Both the position numbers and the translations under genes were made by a program. From Rubrivivax gelatinosus (GTDB taxonomy: Bacteria; Pseudomonadota; Gammaproteobacteria; Burkholderiales; Burkholderiaceae_C): 57,436 nucleotides of DNA. Where the stretch lies: positions 1 to 57,436 of the forward strand of contig NZ_NRRU01000022.1 in NCBI RefSeq assembly GCF_016583785.1, given 5' to 3'. Positions 17,881 to 26,080 of this stretch are shown piece by piece. Within the stretch, counting starts at the first letter, position 1. Each line of letters starts with the position of its first letter. The notes beneath the pieces were generated by a model. The model did no database searches, was not told the DNA's origin, and was given only the letters and a program-made list of their open reading frames with translations.

Positions 17881-19410
17881 ATGTCCCGTCAGCCCCTGAT
17901 CGTTTCGCCGGATCCCACCGCACCCGACGGCCCCGAAGGCGTCACGCTGGTCGTCTACGCGCCCTTCGGCGACGACCGCACGCTCGCCACCTACCCCGAC
18001 GGCAGCACGCAGGACGTGCAGCAGCATCCGCTGACGCGCGCACTGAAGGATGTCGCCGAGTACGGCGTCAACGTCTGCGCGCTCATCGACCGCGTCGACG
18101 ACGAGACCTGGCTGGTCGACATCCCCGCGTTCCAGCCCGGCGCGCTGAGCTGCAGCTCGAACTGGAAGCAGCGCATGGACTCGCCGCGTGCGCTCGCCGG
18201 CCTGATCCGCCACGCCCACCAGCACCACCCCGGCACCTCGCTGGTGCTGGCGCTCGAAGGCCACGGTGCCGGCTTCATCCCCGAGATCGACCGCAACCAG
18301 CTCAACGCCAACGACTACACCGACGGCGGCCGCTTCCAGTGGCAGGTCAGCGGCGCGCACGCCTCGCCGGTGCTGCCGATGGGCTCGCCGGTGCTGCCGA
18401 TGGGCTCTCCCGTGCTGCCGATGGGCTCGCCGGTGCTGCCGATGGGCACGCTGCCGCTGTCGACCTGGGGCCTGGGCGAGGCGCTGCGCCTGGCGCAGCA
18501 GGCCGGCGCACCGCGGCTGGCGGCGATCCACTTCGACAACTGCTTCAACATGGCCGTCGAAGTGCTGCACACCGTCGCGCCCTACGCCGAGGTCGCCACC
18601 GGCTACATGAACTACAACTTCTTCACCGCAGGCGCCCCCTACCCCGAGGTCTTCCGCCAGCTGGCCGCCGCCGGCAGCGCCACGCCCGAGCAGCTGGGCC
18701 AGTGGTTCGCCGACGCCAACCACGCGGTGCTCGAGGCCAAGGGCAACCACCCGACGACGGCCGGCGTCGTCGCGCTCGCGCGCCTGCAGCACATCAGCGA
18801 GTGCGTGGACGACCTGGCCGACGCGCTGCTGTCGGTGCTGCGCGCCGCGACGCCGGCCGAGCGCCCGGCGGTCGTCGGCCACATCCGGCGCGCGATCGTG
18901 CTCGCGCAGCAGTACGACTCCGACGGCTCGATGCGGCTGGAAACGCCCGACTCGCTGACCGACCTGGCCTCGCTGGCGCAGGCGCTGATGCGCCAGGACT
19001 TCGGCACGAGCGAGGTGCACGAAGCGGCGCTCGCGCTGCGCGACGCGCTCGCGGGCATCAAGCGCTACGGCGACGACGACAGCCCCTGGACCGACCCGGG
19101 CCAGCGCTGGAACTTCAGCGAGCGCGCGCTGGCGATGAACATCTTCCTGCCCGACCCGCTGCTGGTCGGCCTCTGGGACTGGCGCTCGCCCTACTACCTG
19201 GACGTCAACCCCGACAGCTCGCGCCCGCTGGTGCAGCCGCAGGTGATCGAGTTCCTGAAGGCGACCGACTGGGTCGAGTTCCTCGTCGAGTACCACCGCG
19301 ACGCCGGTTTCACCGGCCTGCTGTCGGCACGGCGGCGTGCCTTCCCGGTGTTCAACGCGCGCTACCAGCGGCCGGCGGCGACGGCAGCCGCGGCGGACGG
19401 CGCCGCCTGA
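17881..19410 (+). CDS. Clostripain-related (C11, clan CD) cysteine protease
   Basis: The 509-residue protein has no signal peptide, so it is probably cytoplasmic. AAGGAGA precedes the ATG. Catalytic residues of the clan are visible: His128 in LALEGHGAG and Cys221 in HFDNCFNMA, each after a hydrophobic strand. Between them, residues 162-189 are four perfect copies of SPVLPMG followed by TLPL. Clostripain is activated by self-cleavage in the corresponding segment, so the repeat may be a processing or exposed loop (inference). Clan CD proteases cut after Arg/Lys or Asp; specificity cannot be read. Neighbours are the divergent TPR regulator and a co-regulated gene of unknown function at 19586. 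A GC-rich hairpin follows the stop. Confidence 0.82.
   Translation: MSRQPLIVSPDPTAPDGPEGVTLVVYAPFGDDRTLATYPDGSTQDVQQHPLTRALKDVAEYGVNVCALIDRVDDETWLVDIPAFQPGALSCSSNWKQRMDSPRALAGLIRHAHQHHPGTSLVLALEGHGAGFIPEIDRNQLNANDYTDGGRFQWQVSGAHASPVLPMGSPVLPMGSPVLPMGSPVLPMGTLPLSTWGLGEALRLAQQAGAPRLAAIHFDNCFNMAVEVLHTVAPYAEVATGYMNYNFFTAGAPYPEVFRQLAAAGSATPEQLGQWFADANHAVLEAKGNHPTTAGVVALARLQHISECVDDLADALLSVLRAATPAERPAVVGHIRRAIVLAQQYDSDGSMRLETPDSLTDLASLAQALMRQDFGTSEVHEAALALRDALAGIKRYGDDDSPWTDPGQRWNFSERALAMNIFLPDPLLVGLWDWRSPYYLDVNPDSSRPLVQPQVIEFLKATDWVEFLVEYHRDAGFTGLLSARRRAFPVFNARYQRPAATAAAADGAA
18364..18447 (+). repeat. Four tandem 21-bp repeats encoding SPVLPMG
   Basis: Four consecutive in-frame 21-bp units occupy 18364-18384, 18385-18405, 18406-18426 and 18427-18447. 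Units 1, 2 and 4 are identical and unit 3 has two silent third-base changes (TCT CCC). The near identity implies recent expansion or ongoing slippage, so copy number may vary between strains. Confidence 0.95.
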
Positions 19411-19416
19411 GCACAG

Positions 19417-19440
19417 GGCCCGCGCCGCCAGGCGCGGGCC
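19417..19440 (+). terminator. Hairpin after the protease gene
   Basis: GGCCCGCGCC at 19417-19426 pairs perfectly with 19431-19440 across a 4-nt loop, 7 bp after the protease stop. There is no T tract. It separates the protease from the gene at 19586, which fits with that gene having its own promoter. Confidence 0.6.
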
Positions 19441-19467
19441 GGCAGCGGCGCGTCGACCCGCCGGACG

Positions 19468-19487
19468 ATCGTCCAGCGATCGTCTGC
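19468..19487 (+). promoter_or_regulatory. Operator-like direct repeat, copy 2
   Basis: ATCGTC at 19468-19473 and 19479-19484, again 11 bp apart, lie in the context ATCGTCCAGCGATCGTCTGC. It matches copy 1 at 17735-17754 at 18 of 20 positions. It lies 118 bp upstream of the ATG at 19586. Confidence 0.55.
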
Positions 19488-19514
19488 GCGCCGCCCCGAC
19501 GCCCGCCTGCGCGT

Positions 19515-19530
19515 GCGTCGCATTGGGAAC
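19515..19530 (+). promoter_or_regulatory. Conserved TTGGGA promoter box, copy 2
   Basis: The box GCGTCGCATTGGGAAC is the counterpart of 17783-17798. It sits 56 bp before the ATG of the unknown gene. No clear -10 is seen at 17 bp, so the box may be an activator or regulator contact rather than a -35. Confidence 0.4.
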
Positions 19531-19585
19531 GACAAGCGCCTGCAATGCACCCGTCTCCCATCACCGAATCACCGACGGAGGCCTC

Positions 19586-20863
19586 ATGGCGATCATCATG
19601 CATGGAAGCTGGACCCTCAGAGCCAGCTCGAAGACCAGCGGCAGCGTCAAGCGTTTCGTCATCGCCGGCGCCGACACTGGCAACGGCAGCTACGACGGCG
19701 CCAGCGGCAAGGCCGTGTTCGTCACCGGCCGGCAGTGGTCGGTCCGACTGGAGCACCGCCCCGCGGGCCTGCCCTGGCGCCACTCGTCGCCGCGCATCGG
19801 ATTCCCCTGGATCGCCGACGGCCGGGTGCGCGTCGAGATCAGCGCCGAAGGCGCCGACGCCGACGACGCCCTGGTGCTGAGCTGCTCGCTGCCGGCCAGC
19901 AGCGCCGACACCATCGTCTACGGCACCGCCCGCAGCTACTGGGGCGGCGGCCTGTTCAACCCCTCGCGCAACGACCTGATCGTCATCGACCCGCCAGCGG
20001 CGGTGTCCGAGCTGTGCCGCAAGTTCCCGGCGCTGTATCCGGTGATCGACAAGCTCTACCCCGAGCGCCTGCGGCTGTTCCCGCGGCCCGATCCGGCCGG
20101 CGGGCTGACGCCGCTGGTGCTGCCCACCGGGCTGCCGCCGCAGGCGCAGGGGCTGGTGCTGCAGTCGCAGGCAACGGCTGCCGCGGCCGCCGCGCTGCTG
20201 GCGTCGGCGACCGACCCCGAGCAGGCCGAAGCCCTGGCCGTGGCGGCCCTGGGCACGACGGTGCAGCGCAGCGCCGGCGCACACGCGCTGGGCGCGGGGC
20301 TGCGCCGCCTGCAGCGTGCCGACCTCGACGCGCTGGCCCAGCTGCGCGACGCCGGCCTGCGCCGCAGCTGCGAGCTGCGCCCGGCGGCGGGCCAGCTGCT
20401 GCGCATCCAGCGCTACGAGCGCAGCAGCGTCGAGTCGCTCGGCGGCCCCTACACCGGCGGCGGGACGCGCGAGAACCTGGGCTTCGCCGTCGCCGACGAG
20501 CAGGGGCACTACCTGCTGCGCTTCAGCCACGATGCCGAGCCTCGCACGGCCGATGCGGCCGACGACGAGGCCCTGGCCGCCGGTCTGCGGCCCGACCTGA
20601 TCGTGCAGGCGCTCGATACCGGCCTGGCACCGTGCTGGGAGAGCGCGCCCTACGCCAGCGTGCCCAACCTGCAGCGCATCGACCTGTGCATCCCCTACCC
20701 CGCCGCGCATCCCGGCCGCGTCGGCGCCGACACCAGCGCCTTGCGGCGCAGCAGCGAAGCCCGGATGCAGCACGCCGGCGTCGCCGGCACGCACAAACCC
20801 GGCGGCGACGCACGCATCAGCGGCCCCAGCGCCAACGGCCCCCGCGTCGACTGCGCCGCCTGA
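19586..20863 (+). CDS. Protein of unknown function, predicted partner of the clostripain-like protease
   Basis: The start at 19586 is chosen because GGAGG lies 4 bp upstream; longer frames begin in the preceding promoter. The product is 425 residues with no signal peptide or membrane segment. Residues 1-130 look like a beta-rich domain (GSWTLRASSKTSGS, AVFVTGRQWSVRLEHRP, VYGTARSYWGGGLFNPSRNDL). A helical Ala-rich stretch follows (about 185-270), then a second mixed domain (LLRIQRYERSS, YLLRFSHDAEP). I recognise no family. Sharing of two upstream sequence boxes with the protease gene suggests the two proteins act together, for example as protease and substrate or adaptor; this is inference only. 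Confidence 0.7.
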   Translation: MAIIMHGSWTLRASSKTSGSVKRFVIAGADTGNGSYDGASGKAVFVTGRQWSVRLEHRPAGLPWRHSSPRIGFPWIADGRVRVEISAEGADADDALVLSCSLPASSADTIVYGTARSYWGGGLFNPSRNDLIVIDPPAAVSELCRKFPALYPVIDKLYPERLRLFPRPDPAGGLTPLVLPTGLPPQAQGLVLQSQATAAAAAALLASATDPEQAEALAVAALGTTVQRSAGAHALGAGLRRLQRADLDALAQLRDAGLRRSCELRPAAGQLLRIQRYERSSVESLGGPYTGGGTRENLGFAVADEQGHYLLRFSHDAEPRTADAADDEALAAGLRPDLIVQALDTGLAPCWESAPYASVPNLQRIDLCIPYPAAHPGRVGADTSALRRSSEARMQHAGVAGTHKPGGDARISGPSANGPRVDCAA

Positions 20864-20872
20864 AGCCGGCCG

Positions 20873-20891
20873 GCCCGCGGCGCGCGCGGGC
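20873..20891. terminator. Hairpin between convergent genes
   Basis: GCCCGCG at 20873-20879 pairs with CGCGGGC at 20885-20891 across 5 nt, in the 37-bp gap between the unknown gene (plus) and the PRC-barrel gene (minus). It could stop transcription from both sides. Confidence 0.5.
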
Positions 20892-20900
20892 GCCGCGGCC

Positions 20901-21587
20901 TCAGCCGGTCGTCTTGTCGGTCGACTTGCGCAGGCGCGCGGTGGCGGCGCCGACGCCGGTCTCGAACTCGCGCCAGCGGACGGTGCCGGCCTGCTTCATC
21001 TCGGCGAGCTTGTCCTCGGCCGACTTCAGGTCCAGCTGCAGCGCGCTGATGTCGACGTCGATCCGGGCCTTGGCGTCGGCGTTGGCGGCGCCGGCCTTCT
21101 TCTCGAGACCGGCCAGCGCCGCCCTGCCCTTGGCGATGTCGCGGTCGGCGGCGGCGACGAAGGCGTCGCGCTTGCTCGTATCGGCGACGTAGGCGAACTC
21201 GGGCAGGCTCTTGATCGTCTCCTGGGTCGCGCCCGGCATCACGAGCCTGCCGGCGCGGTCCTGGATCTGCGAGACCGGAATCGCGACATCGTGGCGGCCG
21301 ATGCCGACGAACCCGCCAGCGCCGACGATCACGTAGGACACGTTGCGGTCGGGGGCGATGATCAGGTCCTCGACCTCGCCGACCTTCTGGCCCGCGTCGT
21401 TGTAGATGGTCTTGCCCAGCAGCGTCTTCTTGACGCTCCAGCCCATGGCCAGCCGGGTGGACTCGGTGACGCTGGTCTCGACGGTGGTGCTGCCGCCGGC
21501 CACCTGGGCCGTGGCCGGCGCGGCGCTGCCGAGGGCGGCAAAGGCGGTGAGTGTCGCCAGGGCGAGGTGGGTGCGCGTATTCGTCAT
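20901..21587 (-). CDS. Exported PRC-barrel domain protein
   Basis: The 228-residue protein has a signal peptide (cleaved near APATAQVAGG). A PRC-barrel follows at about 55-125 (MGWSVKKTLLGKTIYNDAGQ, VGEVEDLIIAPDRNVSYVIV). The C-terminal half is a helical, Lys/Glu/Ala-rich coiled-coil-like segment (residues 140-225). PRC-barrels are small beta domains often found in envelope stress or photosynthetic reaction-centre proteins. AAGGACA lies upstream of the ATG. It is downstream of the Mg2+ ATPase start region on the same strand but separated by 131 bp from that gene's stop. A specific function cannot be assigned. Confidence 0.8.
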   Translation of the reverse strand: MTNTRTHLALATLTAFAALGSAAPATAQVAGGSTTVETSVTESTRLAMGWSVKKTLLGKTIYNDAGQKVGEVEDLIIAPDRNVSYVIVGAGGFVGIGRHDVAIPVSQIQDRAGRLVMPGATQETIKSLPEFAYVADTSKRDAFVAAADRDIAKGRAALAGLEKKAGAANADAKARIDVDISALQLDLKSAEDKLAEMKQAGTVRWREFETGVGAATARLRKSTDKTTG

Positions 21588-21718
21588 GAGCTTGTCCTTG
21601 GTGGTCGGCGCCGCTCCTTCGGGAGCCGCGGATGGCCTCTTGTAGCGAGCGCAGGGCCACGAGGTCTGTTCGCCAGCGCACCCGCTGCGCCCGGCACCGG
21701 CCGGCGCACGCGGGCGCT

Positions 21719-24481
21719 TCATTGCCAGCCGTAGCGCCGGATGTAGACGCGTTTCATCCAGGTGGTCAGCGTGCAGTAGCCCAGCACGATGGCGAGCAGC
21801 CAGCCGTAGTAGGACGGCGGCAGCGCCTGCAGGCTGAAATACGCCGCCAGCGGCCCGTTTGGCAGCCACAGGCCGACGGCCACGATCGCCGCCGTCATCG
21901 CCATCAGCGGCGCCGCGGCATGGCTCTGCACGAAGGGCAGCCGGGGCGTACGCACCATGTGCACCACCAGCGTCTGGGTGAGCAGGCCGACGACGAACCA
22001 GCCCGACTGGAACAACGTCTGGCGCGCCAGGCTGTTGGCGTCGAACACCCACCACATCAGGCCGAAGGTGAGGATGTCGAACAGCGAGCTGATGGGCCCG
22101 AAGAAGAGCATGAAGCGGCCGATGTCGGCCGGGTTCCAGCGCAGCGGCCGGGCCACCAGCTCGGCGTCGACCTTGTCGAACGGGATGCCGGTCTGAGCGA
22201 TGTCGTACAGCAGGTTCTGCACCAGCAGCTGCAGCGGCAGCATCGGCAGAAAGGGCAGGAAGGCGCTGGCGACGAGCACGCTCAGCACGTTGCCGAAGTT
22301 GCCGCTGGCCGTCATGCGGATGTACTTCAGCATGTTGCAGAAGGTGCTGCGGCCCTCGACGACGCCGGCGTCCAGCACCAGCAGGCTCTTCTCGAGCAGG
22401 ATGATGTCGGCCGCCTCCTTGGCGATGTCGACGGCGCTGTCCACCGAGATGCCGATGTCGGCCGCACGCAGCGCCGGGGCGTCGTTGATGCCGTCGCCCA
22501 TGAAACCGACGACATGGCCGCGCTCGCGCAGCGCGCGCACGATGCGCTCCTTGTGCAGCGGCGTCAGCTTGGCGAAGACGCGGTGCGAGTCGGCCGCCGC
22601 CTGCAGCTCCGCGTCGCTCAGCGCCTCGACCTCGGCGCCCAGCAGCACGGCGTCGACCGGCACGCCCACCTGGCGGCAGACCTGGCGCGTCACCTGCTCG
22701 TTGTCGCCGGTCAGCACCTTGACCGCGATGCCGTGCGCCGCCAGCCGGGTCAGCGCCGGCGCCGCCGACTCCTTGGGCGGGTCGAGAAAGGCGATGTAGC
22801 CGACCAGCGTCAGCCCGCTCTCGTCGGCCACCGAGTACCTCGCCTGCTCCGGCGGCAGCAGCTTGACCGCCACCGCCACCACGCGCAGCCCTTCGGCGCT
22901 CAGGCCGGCGGTGACCGCCCCGGTGCGCGCACGCAGCGCCGCGTCCAGCGGCAGCGACAGCGGCTGCTGCGACGCATCGCCGCCGGCCGGGCGCGCGACC
23001 CGCGCCCGGGTGCAGGCGGCCAGCACTTCCTCGACCGCGCCCTTGCAGATCAGCTCGTGGCGCTGCTCGCGGCCGTCCACCATCGCCGCCACCACCACCG
23101 ACATGCGCCGGCGCTCGAAGTCGAAGGGCAGTTCGTCGACCTTGCGGTAGGCCTCGGCCAGGCGGCGCTCGGTGGCCGGATCGACGTCGGCCAGCACGGC
23201 GTGGTCGAGCAGGTTCTTCAAACCCGTCTGGTAATGGCTGTTGAGAAAGGCCAGCCCCAGCACCTCGGTGCTGTCCTGGCCGCAGGGGTCGGCGTGGCGC
23301 GCCAGCGCGACCCGATCCTGGGTCAGCGTGCCGGTCTTGTCGGTGCACAGCACGTCCATCGCGCCGAAGTTCTGGATCGCGTCCAGGCGTTTGACCACCA
23401 CCTTCAGGCGCGCCAGCCGCACCGCGCCCTTGGCCAGCGTCGTGGTGACGATCATCGGCAGCATCTCGGGCGTCAGGCCCACCGCCACCGACAGCGAGAA
23501 CAGGAAGGCCTGCAGCCAGTCGCCCTTGGTGAAGCCGTTGATGAAGAAGACGATGGGCACCATCACCGCGGCGAAGCGGATCAGCAGCCAGCTGACGCTG
23601 TTGACGCCGGCCTGGAAGGCGTTGGGCGCCGTCTCCAGCGCGCCGGCATGCGCCGCCAGCAGGCCGAAGTAGCTTCGGGCCCCGGTGGCCAGCACCAGCG
23701 CCTCGGCCGTGCCCGAGACGACGTTGGTGCCCATGAAGACCAGGTTGCGCTGCTCCAGCGCGACCGTGCCCGAGGCCGCCGCCGCGGCCAGCTTCTCGAC
23801 CGGCAGCGACTCGCCGGTCATCGCCGCCTGGGCGACGAAGAGGTCGCGTGCGCTCAAGAGCCGGCAGTCGGCCGGCACCATGTCGCCGGCGGACAGGGCA
23901 ACGAGGTCGCCGGCGACCAGATCGTGCACCGGCAGCTCCTGCGTGCGCGCCGGCGGCAGCGCCGGCGGGTTGCCGCGGCGGATCACGGCGGCGGTGTTCG
24001 TCACCAGCGCGCGCAAGCCCTCGGCCGCACGGTGCGAGCGGCCTTCCTGGACGAAGCGGATGCCGGTGCTGAGCGCGACCATGAAGCCGATCACCACCGT
24101 CGCCTTGGCGTCGGCGCTGAAGAAGGACAGCAGCGCCAGCGCCGTCAGCAGCAGGTTGAAGGGGTTCAGCCAGCAGCGCCACAGCCGCAGCCAGCCGGGC
24201 AGCGGCGCTTCGTGCTGGACCTCGTTCGGGCCGTCGCGCGCCAGGCGGCGCGCGGCCTCGGCCGCGTCCAGGCCGTCGGCCTGCGACTGCAGGCGCTGCA
24301 GCGCCTGGGCGGGCTCGGCCAGCGAAGCCGCCAGCAGCTCCCGGCCCCAGCCCGCGGCGTCGGCCGAACGCGCGGCCGGCTGGGCGGCGAGCGTGTCCAG
24401 CAGCGGCCGGCGCTCGAAATGCCGCCGCGCCCGGCGCCGCCGCAGGAAGTGGCTGAAACCCTGGGTGAAGCTCGCTCGCAT
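21719..24481 (-). CDS. mgtA: Magnesium-translocating P-type ATPase (P3B, MgtA/MgtB family)
   Basis: The ATG at 24481 gives 920 residues, close to the usual size; an ATG at 24637 would add 52 residues of low-complexity sequence. The protein has an N-terminal cytoplasmic tail, then membrane helices. The actuator loop has MTGESLPVEK. VGLTPEMLPMIV precedes the phosphorylation motif DKTGTLTQD. The ATP-binding region includes KGAVEEVL, the hinge has GDGINDAPAL, and about six C-terminal helices complete the pump. NPFNLLLT and LTPEMLPMI are typical of the Mg2+ importer subgroup, which brings Mg2+ into the cytoplasm. No MgtC, MgtL leader or Mg2+ riboswitch was recognised. It is divergent from two BON-domain genes, which suggests an envelope/ionic-stress context. 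Confidence 0.9.
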   Translation of the reverse strand: MRASFTQGFSHFLRRRRARRHFERRPLLDTLAAQPAARSADAAGWGRELLAASLAEPAQALQRLQSQADGLDAAEAARRLARDGPNEVQHEAPLPGWLRLWRCWLNPFNLLLTALALLSFFSADAKATVVIGFMVALSTGIRFVQEGRSHRAAEGLRALVTNTAAVIRRGNPPALPPARTQELPVHDLVAGDLVALSAGDMVPADCRLLSARDLFVAQAAMTGESLPVEKLAAAAASGTVALEQRNLVFMGTNVVSGTAEALVLATGARSYFGLLAAHAGALETAPNAFQAGVNSVSWLLIRFAAVMVPIVFFINGFTKGDWLQAFLFSLSVAVGLTPEMLPMIVTTTLAKGAVRLARLKVVVKRLDAIQNFGAMDVLCTDKTGTLTQDRVALARHADPCGQDSTEVLGLAFLNSHYQTGLKNLLDHAVLADVDPATERRLAEAYRKVDELPFDFERRRMSVVVAAMVDGREQRHELICKGAVEEVLAACTRARVARPAGGDASQQPLSLPLDAALRARTGAVTAGLSAEGLRVVAVAVKLLPPEQARYSVADESGLTLVGYIAFLDPPKESAAPALTRLAAHGIAVKVLTGDNEQVTRQVCRQVGVPVDAVLLGAEVEALSDAELQAAADSHRVFAKLTPLHKERIVRALRERGHVVGFMGDGINDAPALRAADIGISVDSAVDIAKEAADIILLEKSLLVLDAGVVEGRSTFCNMLKYIRMTASGNFGNVLSVLVASAFLPFLPMLPLQLLVQNLLYDIAQTGIPFDKVDAELVARPLRWNPADIGRFMLFFGPISSLFDILTFGLMWWVFDANSLARQTLFQSGWFVVGLLTQTLVVHMVRTPRLPFVQSHAAAPLMAMTAAIVAVGLWLPNGPLAAYFSLQALPPSYYGWLLAIVLGYCTLTTWMKRVYIRRYGWQ

Positions 24482-24570
24482 GTCTTCAGCGGTCCTGTCG
24501 GCCGGCAGCCTCTCGATGATGCGCGCGCCGAGGCGCACGGCGCGACGGTACGCGCCGCCGCTGCCGGCGA

Positions 24571-24630
24571 CCGTGCGCCAGCGGACACCCGGCGTGCCTG
24601 GACTCCCGTCGCGCGTTCGCTGGCGCACGG
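24571..24630. promoter_or_regulatory. 13-bp perfect inverted repeat in divergent mgtA/BON promoter region
   Basis: CCGTGCGCCAGCG at 24571-24583 is the exact reverse complement of 24618-24630, with 34 bp between. It lies inside the 206-bp gap separating the Mg2+ ATPase (minus) from the first BON gene (plus). It could be a two-site operator looped by one regulator, or a structured leader of either mRNA. Confidence 0.45.
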
Positions 24631-24687
24631 ACGGCACGGTCCGGGGCGGCGCAGGCTGCGAGCCTCTTCCCCGAACCGGACAAGACC

Positions 24688-25341
24688 ATGAAGACCGACT
24701 CGCAGCTGCAGCAGGACGTGATGGCAGAGTTGAACTGGGAGCCCGCCGTGCACGCCGCGCAGATCGGCGTCGAGGTGAACGACGGCGTCGTGACGCTGGC
24801 CGGCGAGGTCAGCAGCTACTGCGAGAAGCTCGACGCCGAACGCGCCGCGCAGCGCGTGCGCGGCGTGCGCGCCCTGGCCGTCGAGATGAAGATCAAGCTC
24901 TCGGCCTTCGGCCAGCGCAGCGACGCCGACATCGCCGAATCGGCGCGCAACATCCTGGGCTGGACGAGTTCGCTGCCGGTGGACGCCGTCAAGGTGCTGG
25001 TCCAGGACGGCTGGCTGACGCTGTCGGGCGACGTCGAATGGCACTACCAGCGCCAGGCCGCGGCCGACAGCCTGCGCGGGCTCGCCGGCGTCACCGGCAT
25101 CAGCAACCAGATCGCCGTCGAGCCGGCACCGACGGCCACCGTCGTCAAGGCCGACATCGAGGCGGCGCTCAGGCGCCGTGCCAAGGCCGACGCGAAGACC
25201 GTCGTGGTCGAGGTCGCGGGCGGCGACGTGACGCTGAGCGGCACCGTGCACAGCTGGGCCGAACGCGATCTGGCCACACGCTCGGCCTGGGGCAGCGCCG
25301 GCGTGCGCCGCGTCGTCGACCGGATGAACCTCGTCTACTGA
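24688..25341 (+). CDS. Triple BON-domain protein (OsmY-like), copy 1
   Basis: The 217-residue protein is without an evident signal peptide. It contains three BON domains (about 3-70, 78-145 and 150-217), each with the pattern (G)VxVxxGxVxLxGxVxxxxxxxxAxxxxxxxxGV. Examples are IGVEVNDGVVTLAGEV, KVLVQDGWLTLSGDV and VVVEVAGGDVTLSGTV. BON domains bind phospholipid or membrane surfaces, and OsmY-type proteins are induced by osmotic stress. It is a tandem paralogue of the next gene: same length, same start MKTDSQLQ. Residues aligned without gaps look about 60 % identical. Lack of a signal peptide is notable if the site of action is periplasmic. Confidence 0.85.
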   Translation: MKTDSQLQQDVMAELNWEPAVHAAQIGVEVNDGVVTLAGEVSSYCEKLDAERAAQRVRGVRALAVEMKIKLSAFGQRSDADIAESARNILGWTSSLPVDAVKVLVQDGWLTLSGDVEWHYQRQAAADSLRGLAGVTGISNQIAVEPAPTATVVKADIEAALRRRAKADAKTVVVEVAGGDVTLSGTVHSWAERDLATRSAWGSAGVRRVVDRMNLVY

Positions 25342-25347
25342 GACTGC

Positions 25348-25366
25348 GGCGGGCCGCCGGCCCGCC
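25348..25366 (+). terminator. Hairpin between the two BON genes
   Basis: GGCGGGCC at 25348-25355 pairs with GGCCCGCC at 25359-25366 across a 3-nt loop, followed by TT. It lies 6 bp after the first BON stop and is a partial terminator or mRNA-stabilising stem. Confidence 0.5.
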
Positions 25367-25419
25367 TTCGAGCAGCGCACGGCGCTGCCGCCCCCAACCC
25401 GAACCCGAAAGCCATTGCC

Positions 25420-26073
25420 ATGAAAACCGACAGCCAGCTGCAGCACGACGTCAGCGCCGAACTGAAATGGGAACCGTCGGTGCACGCCACCCGCATCGGC
25501 GTCGAAGTGAAGGACGGCGTCGTGACGCTGGCCGGTCAGGTCGACAGCTACGCCCAGAAGTGGAGCGCCGAACACGCCGCGCAGCGCGTGCACGGCGTGC
25601 AGGCCATGACCAGCGAACTGACGGTGCAGCTCACCAGCCTGAGCGAACGCAGCGATGCCGACATCGCGCAGTCGGTGCGCAACGTGCTGGACTGGACGGC
25701 CTCGCTGCCCACCGGCACGGTGCAGGTGCTGGTGGAGGCGGGCCGCGTGACGCTGTCCGGCAGCGTCGACTGGCAGCACCAGCGACAGGCCGCCGCCGAC
25801 GCCGTGCGCGGCCTGCTGGGCGTGACCGGCGTCAGCAACGAGATCGGCATCTCGCCGGTGGCGACGGCCGATGCGGTGCAGTCGGAGATCGAGGCGGCGC
25901 TGCTGCGCAGCTCGGTCGCGGACGCCCAGGCGATCAGCGTCGCAGTGCACGGCAGCGACGTGACGCTGTCGGGCACCGTCAGCAGCTGGGACGAACGCGA
26001 CACCGCGACCCACTCCGCCTGGGGCACACGCGGCGTGCGCCGGGTCGTCGACCGCCTGACGCTGGCCCACTGA
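25420..26073 (+). CDS. Triple BON-domain protein (OsmY-like), copy 2
   Basis: This is the tandem paralogue of the preceding gene, also 217 residues and starting MKTDSQLQHDV. It has three BON domains (IGVEVKDGVVTLAGQV, VQVLVEAGRVTLSGSV, ISVAVHGSDVTLSGTV). Length conservation without indels indicates duplication followed by substitution, presumably with both copies kept under selection. The intergenic gap is 78 bp with a hairpin, so co-transcription is likely but attenuated. Function as for copy 1: membrane-associated stress protein by family, not proven here. The gene is followed by a stem at 26081-26099 and TT. Confidence 0.85.
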   Translation: MKTDSQLQHDVSAELKWEPSVHATRIGVEVKDGVVTLAGQVDSYAQKWSAEHAAQRVHGVQAMTSELTVQLTSLSERSDADIAQSVRNVLDWTASLPTGTVQVLVEAGRVTLSGSVDWQHQRQAAADAVRGLLGVTGVSNEIGISPVATADAVQSEIEAALLRSSVADAQAISVAVHGSDVTLSGTVSSWDERDTATHSAWGTRGVRRVVDRLTLAH

Positions 26074-26080
26074 CCGCGCC

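Noticed and set aside
18364..18447. Tandem repeats as a CRISPR-like array
   Set aside because: Units are 21 bp, directly adjacent without spacers, and in frame inside a protease gene.
19337..19585. Upstream extension of the unknown gene start
   Set aside because: It would run through the hairpin and promoter boxes; GGAGG at 19577 points to 19586.
15449..20863. Locus as a Craspase/CHAT-TPR or other known protease defence system
   Set aside because: The protease is a C11 clostripain type, TPR and protease are separate proteins, and there is no CRISPR or nuclease partner.
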